Origin: an uncultured bacterium
GTDB lineage: Bacteria > Pseudomonadota > Gammaproteobacteria > Burkholderiales > Burkholderiaceae_E
NCBI GenBank assembly: GCA_903907905.1
Contig: CAIVPX010000076.1
Coordinates: 1-47,384 of the forward strand
DNA length: 47,384 nt
Direction of reading: 5' to 3'
This document shows, in pieces, positions 28,351 through 36,741 of the stretch. Made by a program: the position numbers and the translations under genes. The notes beneath the pieces were generated by a model. The model was given only the letters and a program-made list of their open reading frames with translations. It had not been told where the DNA came from and made no database searches. Numbering within the stretch: the first letter of the stretch is position 1; the number at the start of each line of letters is the position of its first letter.

Positions 28351-28411
28351 CGACTGATACAGGGCTGGGGCAGGGTGCTAGGGGAGGCGTGATGCCCTGT
28401 TCAGACTTGAA

Positions 28412-29398
28412 TCACGTCGGCACCACGCCGGGTTCGTCGCCCCGGCCGGCCATCTCCGAATCAATCGCCTCGGCCAGCTTGTGCAGCGTCAGGGGCGCGC
28501 TGCCCTCCGCCTTGTTGTTGGCGATCACGGTCACGCGCTGGCCGGCCATCAGCGTCGCGCAGGCCCGCCGGGCCAGGGCCTGGCGGGTGGCAAGGTCATC
28601 ATCGACCAGGCGATTGAAGGGCGCGTACTGATCCCGCGCGGCCTGATAGCGCAGCCCCTGATGCAGGTTCCAGCGCACGATCAAGGGCCCCGGCGTGCCG
28701 GCCTCGAGCGCGTCCAGCGCGGCCAGTTGACGCTCGATCGGGGGCATGCGGTCGTGCAGGCTCAGGCAGTAATGGGCGCCCACATGCCGCAGCGTTCGCA
28801 TCAGCCTCGGGGTGATCAACTCGGGGTCGCGCAACTCCACCGCGTAGCAAGGCCCTGCAGGTAGCCTGGCAAGGAACTCGCCCAGACGCGATATCCAGGC
28901 CGGGGTATCCCGCAGCCAGGGGCGGGGCAGCGGCGAGATCTGAAACACCAGCACGCCCGTGCGCTCGCCCAGCCCGCTCAGGCAGGGCTCGACGAACTGG
29001 GCGATGGCGGTGGGCGCATCCAGGTGCAGCGGGTTATCGGGTCCGGGCCGGCCGCGCTCATCGCGAAGGCTGGCGCCGGTGATGAGGTCGGGCGCCTTCA
29101 CGAGAAAGCGAAAATGCTCGGGCACCTGCCCGGCGTACTGCGCGAACTGTAGTGCACTGACGGGCGCGTAGAAGCCCCGATCGATACCCACCGCATTGAG
29201 CAGGGGGTGCTGCGAATAGGCGATGAGCCCCTTGCGCGAGAGGGTCGACTCGCTGGCGGCCTCGGCGTACACCAGCCCTTCCCACCCGGGAAAGGACCAG
29301 GACGAGCTACCCAGAAAGAGCCGCTCGCTCACGCGCTCGAGGCCCGCTGGGCGTTCAAGTCGCAGTGCGCAGGGCGCGGGCTCCCTCGCCTTGCTCAT
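28412..29398 (-). CDS. DUF72 family protein
   Basis: A 328-residue member of DUF72 (YecE-like), a TIM-barrel family without an established function. The start region LFLGSSSWSFPGWEGLVY is the family opening, followed by LNAVGIDRGFYAPVSALQFA, HFRFLVKAPDLIT, VLVFQISPLP, CYAVELRDPELITPR and a C-terminal VTVIANNKAEGSAP, where the conserved N-N-x-x-x-G segment sits. It begins 13 bases after the upstream TctC-type gene on the same strand and is probably co-transcribed with it, although no functional link is apparent. Confidence 0.88.
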   Translation of the reverse strand: MSKAREPAPCALRLERPAGLERVSERLFLGSSSWSFPGWEGLVYAEAASESTLSRKGLIAYSQHPLLNAVGIDRGFYAPVSALQFAQYAGQVPEHFRFLVKAPDLITGASLRDERGRPGPDNPLHLDAPTAIAQFVEPCLSGLGERTGVLVFQISPLPRPWLRDTPAWISRLGEFLARLPAGPCYAVELRDPELITPRLMRTLRHVGAHYCLSLHDRMPPIERQLAALDALEAGTPGPLIVRWNLHQGLRYQAARDQYAPFNRLVDDDLATRQALARRACATLMAGQRVTVIANNKAEGSAPLTLHKLAEAIDSEMAGRGDEPGVVPT

Positions 29399-29411
29399 GC
29401 CGCCCCGGCGC

Positions 29412-30419
29412 TCAATCCGGTCGCAGGCCCAGGCGCTCGATCACGGGCTGCCACTTCAGCGCTTCGCTGCGCATCAGCGCCGCCAATTGCTCGGGGCTGC
29501 CACCAATGACGTCCATGCCGCCCTGGGCCAGCCGTACCCTGACCTCCTCGGTGGCGAGAATGGCGCCAATCTCGCGGTTCAGGCGGGCAATGATGGTCGG
29601 TACCGTGCCGGCCGGCGCGACGATGGCATTGAAGAGCGGCGCTTCAAGGTTCGCCAGCCCTTGCTCGGCGAAGGTGGGCACCTCGGGCGCGGCGGGCGAG
29701 CGCCGGGCTTCGGCAATGCCCAGAACCTTGAGCCGCCCGGCGCTGACCAGCGGCTTGACGTTGACCAGTGCGGTAAAGAGCGCCTGCGTATCGCCTGCCA
29801 CCACCGACTGGGTGGCGCCTGGCCCCCCGTTGTAGGGGATATGAACGATGAAGAGCCCCGTCCGCTCCTTCAGAAGCTCCATTGTCAGGTGCGATGCACT
29901 GGCGTTGCCTACCGAGGCGTAGTTGAAACGCCCCGGGGCCGCTTGAGCCGCCGCGATGAATTCGCCCAGCGTGCGGGCCGGATGCGCGGCGCTCACCACC
30001 AGCACGTGGGGCTGCGAGACGGTGGCGATGACCGGCGCAAAGCTTTCCAGGGGTTTGTAGCTGAGCCGCGCAAAGAGAAAGGGCGCGGTCGCCAGCGGCC
30101 CGTTGAACCCCACGAAAAGGGTATGCCCGTCGGGTGCGGCGCGGGCCACCTCGGCCGCCGCGATCGTGCCCCCTGCACCCGCCCGGTTTTCGACCAGGAC
30201 CGGCTGGCCCACGCGCTCTCGCAGGCGTTCCGCGATCAGGCGGGCCGCAATATCGACCGAGCTGCCCGAGGGCGTCGGCACCAGCAGCCGAATGGGGCGG
30301 GCGGGAAAGTCCTGCGCCCAAGCGCCAGCGGCAGCGCCAAGTAGCGCCAGGGCCGCGCAGCCGGTGACGCCGGCCCGGACCATGATCGAGCGCAGCCAAA
30401 CGAGCGGTGACGGGTTCAT
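29412..30419 (-). CDS. TctC/Bug-family periplasmic substrate-binding protein
   Basis: A 335-residue periplasmic binding protein of the tripartite tricarboxylate transporter family, greatly expanded in Burkholderiales. The N-terminus has a signal peptide, VTGCAALALLGAAAGAWAQ, cut before DFPARPIRLLVPT. Ligand-contact stretches are VPTPSGSSVDIAARLIAE, VENRAGAGGTIAAAEVARA, NYASVGNASASHLTMELL and HIPYNGGPGATQSVVAGD. The ATG at 30419 is used; an internal ATG at 30383 would give a tidier signal peptide and is a serious alternative. TctA and TctB membrane partners are absent, making this an orphan, as is usual for Bug proteins. The ligand, typically a carboxylate, is unknown. Confidence 0.9.
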   Translation of the reverse strand: MNPSPLVWLRSIMVRAGVTGCAALALLGAAAGAWAQDFPARPIRLLVPTPSGSSVDIAARLIAERLRERVGQPVLVENRAGAGGTIAAAEVARAAPDGHTLFVGFNGPLATAPFLFARLSYKPLESFAPVIATVSQPHVLVVSAAHPARTLGEFIAAAQAAPGRFNYASVGNASASHLTMELLKERTGLFIVHIPYNGGPGATQSVVAGDTQALFTALVNVKPLVSAGRLKVLGIAEARRSPAAPEVPTFAEQGLANLEAPLFNAIVAPAGTVPTIIARLNREIGAILATEEVRVRLAQGGMDVIGGSPEQLAALMRSEALKWQPVIERLGLRPD

Positions 30420-30481
30420 CGGCAATCTCAAGGCAGAGTTGGAAGCCGCAATATTAGAACAGGCAGGGTAAAGTGCTGGCC

Positions 30482-30886
30482 ATGACCGAACTCACCGACT
30501 CACTGAATGTGCTGGGTGGCCCGCTCCAGGCCTGCTCCTACGACCCGCTGACGGGTTTCATGCGAACCGGGTGCTGCGAAACCGGCCCCGATGATCTGGG
30601 CAGCCATACCGTGTGTGCGCGGGTCACGCGCGAGTTTCTCGAGTTCTCGCTGCTGCGCGGCAACGACCTCAGCACGCCGCGGCCGCAGTGGCGCTTTGCC
30701 GGGCTCAAGGAGGGCGACCGCTGGTGCCTGTGCGCAAGCCGCTGGCTGGAGGCGTGCCAGGCGGGCGTGGCGCCACCGGTCATTCTCGAGGCAACCCACG
30801 AAAATGCGTTGCGGCTCGTCCCCTACGAACTGCTCCGCGAGCACGCCTGGCAGGGCAGTGCTGCGCGTCCGAAGGACTCCGAATGA
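30482..30886 (+). CDS. DUF2237 family protein
   Basis: A 134-residue soluble protein of unknown function. Family hallmarks are NVLGGPLQACSYDPLTGFMR, CCETGPDDLGSHTVC, EFLEFSLLRGNDLSTP, GLKEGDRWCLCASRWLEA and APPVILEATHENAL. Several conserved Cys and acidic residues could bind a metal, but nothing is established. The ATG at 30482 is chosen by similarity; a GTG at 30473 lies closer to the AGGG at 30465-30468. The stop overlaps the downstream metallo-hydrolase gene by ATGA, so the two are made together. Confidence 0.88.
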   Translation: MTELTDSLNVLGGPLQACSYDPLTGFMRTGCCETGPDDLGSHTVCARVTREFLEFSLLRGNDLSTPRPQWRFAGLKEGDRWCLCASRWLEACQAGVAPPVILEATHENALRLVPYELLREHAWQGSAARPKDSE

Positions 30887-31530
30887 AACTGCTGATCGTC
30901 CCCGTGACCCCCTTCATGCAGAACTGCTCGGTGCTGATCTGCGAGCAGACGGGTCAGGCGGCCGCGATCGATCCGGGCGGCGATCTGGATCGTATCGAGG
31001 CGGCCCTCCAGGGCCAGGGTGCGCGACTCGAAAAGGTGTTTCTGACCCATGGCCACATCGACCACTGCGGGCAGTCCGCCGAGTTTGCCCGGCGCCACGG
31101 CGTGCCGCTCGAGGGGCCTCACCGCGATGACAAGTTCTGGATCGACCAGTTGCCCGCGCAGGGCGTGAAATTCGGTTTTGCCCGGCTGGAGGCTTTCGAG
31201 CCCGATCGCTGGCTCATCGAAGGCGATACCGTGAGCTTCGGCGCCCAGACCCTCGAGGTCAGGCACTGCCCGGGACACACCCCGGGCCACGTGGTGTTTT
31301 TTCACGCACCGAGCCGTCTGGCCATCGTGGGCGATGTGCTGTTTCAGGGCTCGATCGGGCGCACCGATTTTCCCCGTGGCGATTTCGATACCCTGATCCG
31401 TTCAATCACCGGGCGGCTGTGGCCGCTCGGCGATGACGTGGCCTTCGTGCCAGGTCACGGGCCGATGTCCACCTTTGGTGAAGAGCGCCAGAGCAATCCC
31501 TTCGTGGGCGACGACGCGCTGCGGGCTTGA
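30883..31530 (+). CDS. Metallo-beta-lactamase-fold hydrolase, glyoxalase II-like (YcbL type)
   Basis: A 215-residue cytoplasmic hydrolase. The zinc-binding THxHxDH motif reads FLTHGHIDHCG, followed by CPGHTPGHVVFF, the bridging Asp in AIVGDVLFQGSIGRTDFPRG and the last His in FVPGHGPMSTFGEE. The short length without the C-terminal glutathione-binding helices of GloB places it with YcbL-like type II glyoxalases or general thioester hydrolases. It is translationally coupled to the DUF2237 gene upstream (four-base overlap). Its stop is 17 bases from the convergent glnS stop. Confidence 0.9.
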   Translation: MKLLIVPVTPFMQNCSVLICEQTGQAAAIDPGGDLDRIEAALQGQGARLEKVFLTHGHIDHCGQSAEFARRHGVPLEGPHRDDKFWIDQLPAQGVKFGFARLEAFEPDRWLIEGDTVSFGAQTLEVRHCPGHTPGHVVFFHAPSRLAIVGDVLFQGSIGRTDFPRGDFDTLIRSITGRLWPLGDDVAFVPGHGPMSTFGEERQSNPFVGDDALRA

Positions 31531-31547
31531 GCACCGCAGTAGCCGTT

Positions 31548-33317
31548 TCAAGCGCTTTTGCCCGAGGCCCAGGAGTCCTTGAGGCTGACCGCCCGGTTGA
31601 ACACCGGCTTGCCAGGCGTTGACTGGGTGCGGTCGGCGACGAAATACCCATGGCGCTCAAACTGGAAGCGGTCTTCCGGGGCGGCTTGCGCGAGCGAGGG
31701 CTCGAGCTGTGCCTCGATGACGCGCAGTGAATCGGGGTTGAGCGACTGCACATGGTCTCGGCCGCCGGCATCGGGGTGAGGATCGGCATAGAGCCGGTCG
31801 TAGAGCCGGACCTCGGCGGCGAACGCATGCGCGGCCGACACCCAATGGATGTTGCCCTTGACCTTGTAAAGATCGGCGCCGGGGGTGCCCGATTTCGAGT
31901 CGGCAAGATACTCGGCATGCACCGCGGTGATGCGGCCGGCGGCATCTTTGTCGAAGCCGGTGCATTGCACGACGTAGCCATAGCGAAGGCGGACCCGGTT
32001 GCCGGGGAAGAGCCGAAAGAAGCCCTTGGGGGCCTGCTCGGCAAAGTCTTCGCGCTCGATCCAGAGTTCTCTTGAGAAAGGAAACTCGCGACGGCCACGT
32101 TCGGGGTGTTGCGGGTGGACGGGCGCCGAGCAGGGTTCCGAGGCGCCCTCGGGGTAGTTGGTGATGATGAGCTTGAGGGGGTCGAGCACGGCCACGGCGC
32201 GTGCTGCGCTCACCTCAAGGTCGTCGCGCAGGGCCTGCTCGAGCACGCTCATGTCGATCCAGGAATCGGCCTTGGAGACCCCGATCCGTTCAGCAAACAG
32301 TTGTAGCGAGGCGGGCGTGTAGCCGCGTCGGCGCAGACCCACGATGGTGGGCATGCGCGGGTCGTCCCAGCCACCCACGAGGTCTCGTTGCACCAGTTCC
32401 TGCAGCCGGCGCTTGCTGGTGATGGCGTAGGTGAGATTGAGGCGGGCGAATTCGATCTGCTGAGGCAAGGGCCGCTCGAAAAAGCCGCCTTCGGCCAGGC
32501 GCTCGAGCAGCCAGTCGTACAGCGGGCGGTGGTCGGCGAACTCGAGCGTGCAGATCGAGTGGGTGATGTTCTCCAGGGCATCCGAGATCGGATGCGCGTA
32601 GTCGTACATCGGGTAGACGCACCAGCGCTTGCCGGTGCGGTGATGCTCGGCAAACCGGATCCGGTACAGCGCGGGGTCGCGCAGGTTCATGTTGGGCGAG
32701 GCCATGTCGATCTTGGCCCGCAGGATGTGGCTGCCCTCGGGGTGTTTGCCCTCGCGCATTTCTCGCAGCAGGCGCAGATTGTCATCGGGGCTGCGGGAAC
32801 GATAAGGCGAGTCGGTGCCCGGCTCGGTGAGCGTGCCGCGTGTGGCGCGCATCTGCTCGGCGTTCTGCGAGTCGACGTAGGCATGCCCGGCCTGCACCAA
32901 CGATTCGGCGAAGGCATAGAGCTGGTCGAAGTAGTCGCTGGCGTAGTAGAGGTTGTCTTCCTGGTCGTCCTGCCAGTCGAAGCCCAACCAGCGCACGGCA
33001 TCGAGGATCGAGTCGACGTATTCCTGGTCTTCCTTGACGGGGTTGGTGTCGTCAAAGCGCATGTGGCAGCGCCCGCCATAATCGCGTGCCAGACCGAAGT
33101 TGAGGCAGATCGATTTGGCATGCCCGACGTGTAGGTAGCCGTTGGGCTCGGGCGGAAAGCGCGTACGGATGCGGGCGGTGTCAAGCGCGCCCTGACGCTG
33201 CGTGTCGGCCACGCCGGGCCGGCCCGCCCAGTGGCGTTGCGCATGCTTGTGTTGCGCCAGATCGGCCTCGATCTGGCCCCGAATGAAATTCGAGCTGCGG
33301 TCGGCGGCTTCAGACAC
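31548..33317 (-). CDS. glnS: Glutaminyl-tRNA synthetase
   Basis: Class I aminoacyl-tRNA synthetase charging tRNA-Gln. The 589 residues show [18 protein letters not shown] with the HIGH-like motif, [36 protein letters not shown], and the KMSKS-equivalent [10 protein letters not shown]. The C-terminal anticodon-binding barrels ([27 protein letters not shown]) are complete. The GTG at 33317 is the likely start: it overlaps the stop of the FKBP gene by eight bases, and sequence conservation reaches close to it. Presence of GlnRS means direct charging of tRNA-Gln, in line with a beta- or gammaproteobacterium. Confidence 0.95.
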   Translation of the reverse strand: MSEAADRSSNFIRGQIEADLAQHKHAQRHWAGRPGVADTQRQGALDTARIRTRFPPEPNGYLHVGHAKSICLNFGLARDYGGRCHMRFDDTNPVKEDQEYVDSILDAVRWLGFDWQDDQEDNLYYASDYFDQLYAFAESLVQAGHAYVDSQNAEQMRATRGTLTEPGTDSPYRSRSPDDNLRLLREMREGKHPEGSHILRAKIDMASPNMNLRDPALYRIRFAEHHRTGKRWCVYPMYDYAHPISDALENITHSICTLEFADHRPLYDWLLERLAEGGFFERPLPQQIEFARLNLTYAITSKRRLQELVQRDLVGGWDDPRMPTIVGLRRRGYTPASLQLFAERIGVSKADSWIDMSVLEQALRDDLEVSAARAVAVLDPLKLIITNYPEGASEPCSAPVHPQHPERGRREFPFSRELWIEREDFAEQAPKGFFRLFPGNRVRLRYGYVVQCTGFDKDAAGRITAVHAEYLADSKSGTPGADLYKVKGNIHWVSAAHAFAAEVRLYDRLYADPHPDAGGRDHVQSLNPDSLRVIEAQLEPSLAQAAPEDRFQFERHGYFVADRTQSTPGKPVFNRAVSLKDSWASGKSA

Positions 33318-33663
33318 CCAGCAGCTCCACTTCGAACAGTAGTGTGGCGTTGGGCGGGATCACGCCGCCAGCGCCGCGCGCACCGTAGCCCAACTGCGGC
33401 GGAATGATCAGCCGGCGGGTGCCACCGATCTTCATGCCGACGACGCCCTCATCCCAGCCCTTGATCACCTGACCCGCGCCGAGTGCGAACTCGAAGGGGT
33501 CGTTGCGGTCTTTGCTCGAGTCGAATTTGCGGCCGGCTTCGCCGTTCTCGTACAGCCACCCGGTGTAGTGCACGGTGGCGTAGGCCCCTGCCTGGGCGGT
33601 TTCGCCGTCGCCGGTGACGACGTCCTGGTACTGCAGCCCGGAGGCGGTGGTCTGGAAATCCAT
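33310..33663 (-). CDS. FKBP-type peptidyl-prolyl cis-trans isomerase from internal start
   Basis: The 117-residue product from ATG 33663 is a whole single-domain [79 protein letters not shown] and [17 protein letters not shown], containing the aromatic residues of the proline pocket. Stand-alone FKBPs of this size begin just like this ([13 protein letters not shown]). AAGGAG eight bases before the ATG is among the best ribosome sites in the window, so independent translation is very likely even though the preceding DUF1499 frame reads into it without a stop. It speeds proline isomerisation in the cytoplasm. Its stop overlaps the glnS start by eight bases. Confidence 0.88.
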   Translation of the reverse strand: MDFQTTASGLQYQDVVTGDGETAQAGAYATVHYTGWLYENGEAGRKFDSSKDRNDPFEFALGAGQVIKGWDEGVVGMKIGGTRRLIIPPQLGYGARGAGGVIPPNATLLFEVELLGV

Positions 33664-34176
33664 GGGGGTTTCTCCTTGAAAGGGGTTGACCGCTCGCGCG
33701 GCCGGGTGCCGGGTCAGCTGGTCGCGCAGCGCCTCGATCCGGGCGCGGTTGACGCCGAAGTCTTTGCGGCCCAGTCGCGAAGCCGATCGCACATGGATGA
33801 GGCCGGCGGGCGCATCCAGCAAAAACTCGACGTCATCGACGAACCTCATCCAGCGGCTCTCGAACTCGGCGTACAGGTAGCCTGGTTCATGGCTGATGAT
33901 ACGGGTGTTTGGCAGCGCTGCCACGAGCCCGGCCAGGCGCTCGAACCCGGCTTGCGCGTCCGCACCGGTCGGCAGCGGATCGATCTGGTGATACGGGGTT
34001 CGTGCAAAGCTCGACACCGCGTTCTCACGATCGGTGCCGATCGGTTGCAGCGCGCCGTTGACCACGCCCAGCAAGGCTGGCCTCTGGCCGGAGAAAATGC
34101 CCATGTGTGATCCTGTCAGCACGATTGCAAGCATCAGCCCGGCCAGCAGGGCCAGGCGCTTGAGCCATCGCCCCAC
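33310..34176 (-). CDS. DUF1499 domain running in frame into an FKBP-type peptidyl-prolyl isomerase
   Basis: An uninterrupted 288-codon frame. Residues 1-25 form a hydrophobic anchor or signal ([15 protein letters not shown]). Residues about 28-160 are DUF1499: [59 protein letters not shown] and [20 protein letters not shown]. After a short linker ([15 protein letters not shown]) residue 172 is Met and begins a complete FKBP domain of 117 residues. That Met has an excellent ribosome site, so the frame may yield a long fused protein, a free FKBP, or both. GTG at 34176 is the only near start, nine bases after the upstream reductase gene. DUF1499 normally ends about here with a stop; its absence is the oddity. 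Confidence 0.75.
   Translation of the reverse strand: MGRWLKRLALLAGLMLAIVLTGSHMGIFSGQRPALLGVVNGALQPIGTDRENAVSSFARTPYHQIDPLPTGADAQAGFERLAGLVAALPNTRIISHEPGYLYAEFESRWMRFVDDVEFLLDAPAGLIHVRSASRLGRKDFGVNRARIEALRDQLTRHPAARAVNPFQGETPMDFQTTASGLQYQDVVTGDGETAQAGAYATVHYTGWLYENGEAGRKFDSSKDRNDPFEFALGAGQVIKGWDEGVVGMKIGGTRRLIIPPQLGYGARGAGGVIPPNATLLFEVELLGV
33672..33677 (-). promoter_or_regulatory. Internal ribosome binding site for FKBP
   Basis: Minus-strand AAGGAG, eight bases before the ATG at 33663, sits inside the open DUF1499-FKBP frame. It decides that FKBP is made on its own, at least in part. Confidence 0.75.
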
Positions 34177-34185
34177 TGTGTTTTT

Positions 34186-35091
34186 TCAGCCCCGCGAACC
34201 CGACAGCCGCTTGATCAGGCTGGAGGTGTCCCAACGTCCGCCGCCCATGCGCTGGACGTCTCCATAGAACTGATCCACCAACGCGGTGACTGGCAGGGCT
34301 GCGCCATTGCGGCGCGCCTCGTCCATGCACAGGCCGAGGTCCTTGCGCATCCAGTCGACCGCGAAGCCGAAGTCGAATTTGTCGTCGACCATGGTGCCGC
34401 CGCGGTTGTCCATCTGCCAGGACTGTGCCGCGCCTTTGCCGATGACTTCGAGTACCAGTTTCATGTCGATGCCAGACTTCTGGCCGAAGTTCACCGCTTC
34501 GGAGAGTCCCTGCACGAGCCCGGCGATACAGATCTGGTTGACCATCTTGGCAAGCTGGCCCGCGCCGCTTTCACCGATGCGGGTGAAGGCGCGGGCGAAG
34601 GCCATGCCGGTGGGCCGCACGGCGTCGAAGGCCGGCTGGTCGCCCCCGCACATCACCGTGAGCAGGCCGTTGACCGCCCCGGCCTGGCCGCCCGACACCG
34701 GGGCGTCGACGAAGTGCAGGCCGCGGTGCTGCGCCGCCGCGTGCAGTTCGCGCGCCACCGCGGCCGACGCGGTGGTGTGGTCGCAGAAGATGGCCCCTGC
34801 CTTCATGCCGGCGAAGGCGCCATGCTCACCGAGGACCACCGACCGGAGATCGTCATCGTTGCCCACGCAGGCAAACACGATGTCTGCATCATGCGCCGCC
34901 TGCCGCGGCGTGGGCGCCGAGGCGTCCCCGTACTCGGCAGCCCACTGGCTGGCCTTGGCCGAGGTCCGGTTATAGACGGTGACCTGGTGGCCGGCACGTT
35001 TGAGATGGCCCGCCATGGGGTAGCCCATGACGCCCAGCCCGATGAAGGCCACTTTCTTTGCGGGAACCGGATCGTAGGTTTTGCTGCTCAT
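34186..35091 (-). CDS. NAD(P)-dependent 3-hydroxyacid reductase, HIBADH family (GarR/MmsB-like)
   Basis: A 301-residue beta-hydroxyacid dehydrogenase. The N-terminal Rossmann motif VAFIGLGVMGYPMAGHL is followed by VTVYNRTSAK; the Asn-Arg after the second strand favours NADP. FVDAPVSGGQAGAVNGLLTV is the substrate-binding signature, GAGQLAKMVNQICIAGLVQG holds the catalytic Lys, and KDLGLCMDEA closes the family pattern. Candidates are tartronate semialdehyde reductase (GarR), 3-hydroxyisobutyrate dehydrogenase, or succinic/glyoxylate semialdehyde reductase; sequence alone does not decide. It starts 36 bases after the gamma-glutamyltransferase-like gene and ends nine bases before the DUF1499 start, so it belongs to a long minus-strand operon. 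Confidence 0.88.
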   Translation of the reverse strand: MSSKTYDPVPAKKVAFIGLGVMGYPMAGHLKRAGHQVTVYNRTSAKASQWAAEYGDASAPTPRQAAHDADIVFACVGNDDDLRSVVLGEHGAFAGMKAGAIFCDHTTASAAVARELHAAAQHRGLHFVDAPVSGGQAGAVNGLLTVMCGGDQPAFDAVRPTGMAFARAFTRIGESGAGQLAKMVNQICIAGLVQGLSEAVNFGQKSGIDMKLVLEVIGKGAAQSWQMDNRGGTMVDDKFDFGFAVDWMRKDLGLCMDEARRNGAALPVTALVDQFYGDVQRMGGGRWDTSSLIKRLSGSRG

Positions 35092-35127
35092 GTGGGGTGC
35101 TCCTGTGTGTCAGGCGGGGTGGCGTGC

Positions 35128-36741
35128 TCAGAAGCCGACCGCCGCACCATCGCGGCGGCTGTCGCTCGCGGCAACATAACCATCTTCGAGATTGTCGCTG
35201 AGGCGCCAGATGAACTGACCAGCACCGAAATCCATGTAGGGGTCGTCCACCTTGGCAATTTCGTGGCCTCGCGAGGCGAGATCGCTGACCACGGCGGCTT
35301 CCATCGTGTCCTCGATATCCACCGCCAGGCCGCGATTGACCTTCCATCGCGGGGCGTCGCAGGCCGCCTGCGGATGCTGGCCGTAATCGACCATGCGCAC
35401 CAGCGTTTGCAGGTGCCCCTGGGGCTGCATGTTGCCGCCCATCACGCCAAAGCTCATCTGCGGCTGGCCGTCGCGCGTGAGGAAGGCGGGGATGATGGTG
35501 TGGAAGGGCCGCTTGCCAGGAGCCACGCAGTTGGGGTGCGCGGGGTCGAGCGTGAAGCCGTAGCCGCGATTCTGCAGCGACACGCCCACCCCGGGCACGA
35601 CCACGCCCGAGCCAAAGCCCATGTAGTTGGACTGGATGAACGAGATCATCATGCCGCGTTCGTCGGCCGCGCTCAGATAGATGGTGCCGCCCGCCGGGGG
35701 CATGGTGTGCTCGAAATCGGTGGCGCGGGTGCGGCTGATGCGACCGGCAAGGGCCGCCAGACGGGCGTCATCGAGCAGGTCTTGGGCGCTGACCTGGGTC
35801 ATGTAGCGCGCATCGGCCACGTGTCGATACACCTCCGAGAAAGCGGCTTTCATCGCCTCGATCTGCAGGTGGCGGCTGTCAGCCGAGTCGACGGGCAGGG
35901 CCTTCAGATCGAAGTGCGACAGGATGCCCAGCGCCATGAGTGCCGCGATGCCCTGGCCGTTGGGCGGAATCTCGTGCAGGGTGTAGCCGCGGTAATCGCG
36001 CGAAATCGTGCCGACCCACTCGGGCTTCCAGTCGCGCAGGTCGGCCAGCGTCATGGCACCCCCATGCGCTTTGGCATGGGCCGCAATCGCCTCGGCGGTC
36101 TCCCCTTCGTAGAAGTCTCGGCCACGGGTGGCGGCGATCCGCTCGAGGGTGCGTGCCGCGTCGGGAAAACAGAAGCGCTCGCCGATCTCGGGCGCTCGCC
36201 CGCGCGGCATGAAGGCCTGAGCGAATCCCGGCTGCGTGTGCAGTTTGTCGATTTGTGCGGCCCACTTGCGCTGCACAACGGGCGTGACGGCATAGCCACG
36301 CCGAGCCAGTTCGATGGCCGGTTGCAGCAGTTCATCGAAGGGCAGCGAGCCGAATTTTTCGTGCAGCGCTGCCCAGGCGCCCACCGCCCCCGGGATGGTG
36401 ACGGCGCCCCAGCCGCGCATCGGAATCTTGCCCTCATGATGACGCTCGAACCAGGCGCGGTCCCAGGCGGCCGGCGCGCTCCCCGAGGCGTTCAGTCCGT
36501 GCAGGCGCTTGCCGTCCCAGATGATCGCGAAGGCGTCGCTGCCCAGGCCGTTGGAGACCGGCTCGACCACGGTGATGGCTGCTGCGGCTGCGATGGCTGC
36601 GTCGACCGCGTTGCCGCCGCGCGTGAGCATGCGCAGGCCCGCCTGCGCGGCCAGCGACTGCGAGGTGGCGACGAAGTTACGCGCAAATTGCGGCGTGCGA
36701 AAGGCCGGGTAGTGGTGGTGCCAGTTGAAGGGAGCGTGCAT
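35128..36741 (-). CDS. Gamma-glutamyltransferase family protein
   Basis: An Ntn-hydrolase proenzyme of 537 residues. SQSLAAQAGLRMLTRGGNAV near the start, VEPVSNGLGSDAFAIIWDG, TIPGAVGAWAALHEKFG and EIPPNGQGIAALMALGIL are family signatures. The expected self-cleavage nucleophile is the Thr in PAGGTIYLSAADERG (about residue 353), where standard enzymes have TTHYS. GVMGGNMQPQGHLQTLVRM near the end is typical. No signal peptide is seen, so it is probably cytoplasmic, unlike periplasmic Ggt; cytoplasmic relatives act on gamma-glutamyl or acyl amides of various kinds. The ATG at 36741 forms a TGATG junction with the HAD gene; an ATG at 36753 is possible. Substrate is unknown. Confidence 0.88.
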   Translation of the reverse strand: MHAPFNWHHHYPAFRTPQFARNFVATSQSLAAQAGLRMLTRGGNAVDAAIAAAAAITVVEPVSNGLGSDAFAIIWDGKRLHGLNASGSAPAAWDRAWFERHHEGKIPMRGWGAVTIPGAVGAWAALHEKFGSLPFDELLQPAIELARRGYAVTPVVQRKWAAQIDKLHTQPGFAQAFMPRGRAPEIGERFCFPDAARTLERIAATRGRDFYEGETAEAIAAHAKAHGGAMTLADLRDWKPEWVGTISRDYRGYTLHEIPPNGQGIAALMALGILSHFDLKALPVDSADSRHLQIEAMKAAFSEVYRHVADARYMTQVSAQDLLDDARLAALAGRISRTRATDFEHTMPPAGGTIYLSAADERGMMISFIQSNYMGFGSGVVVPGVGVSLQNRGYGFTLDPAHPNCVAPGKRPFHTIIPAFLTRDGQPQMSFGVMGGNMQPQGHLQTLVRMVDYGQHPQAACDAPRWKVNRGLAVDIEDTMEAAVVSDLASRGHEIAKVDDPYMDFGAGQFIWRLSDNLEDGYVAASDSRRDGAAVGF

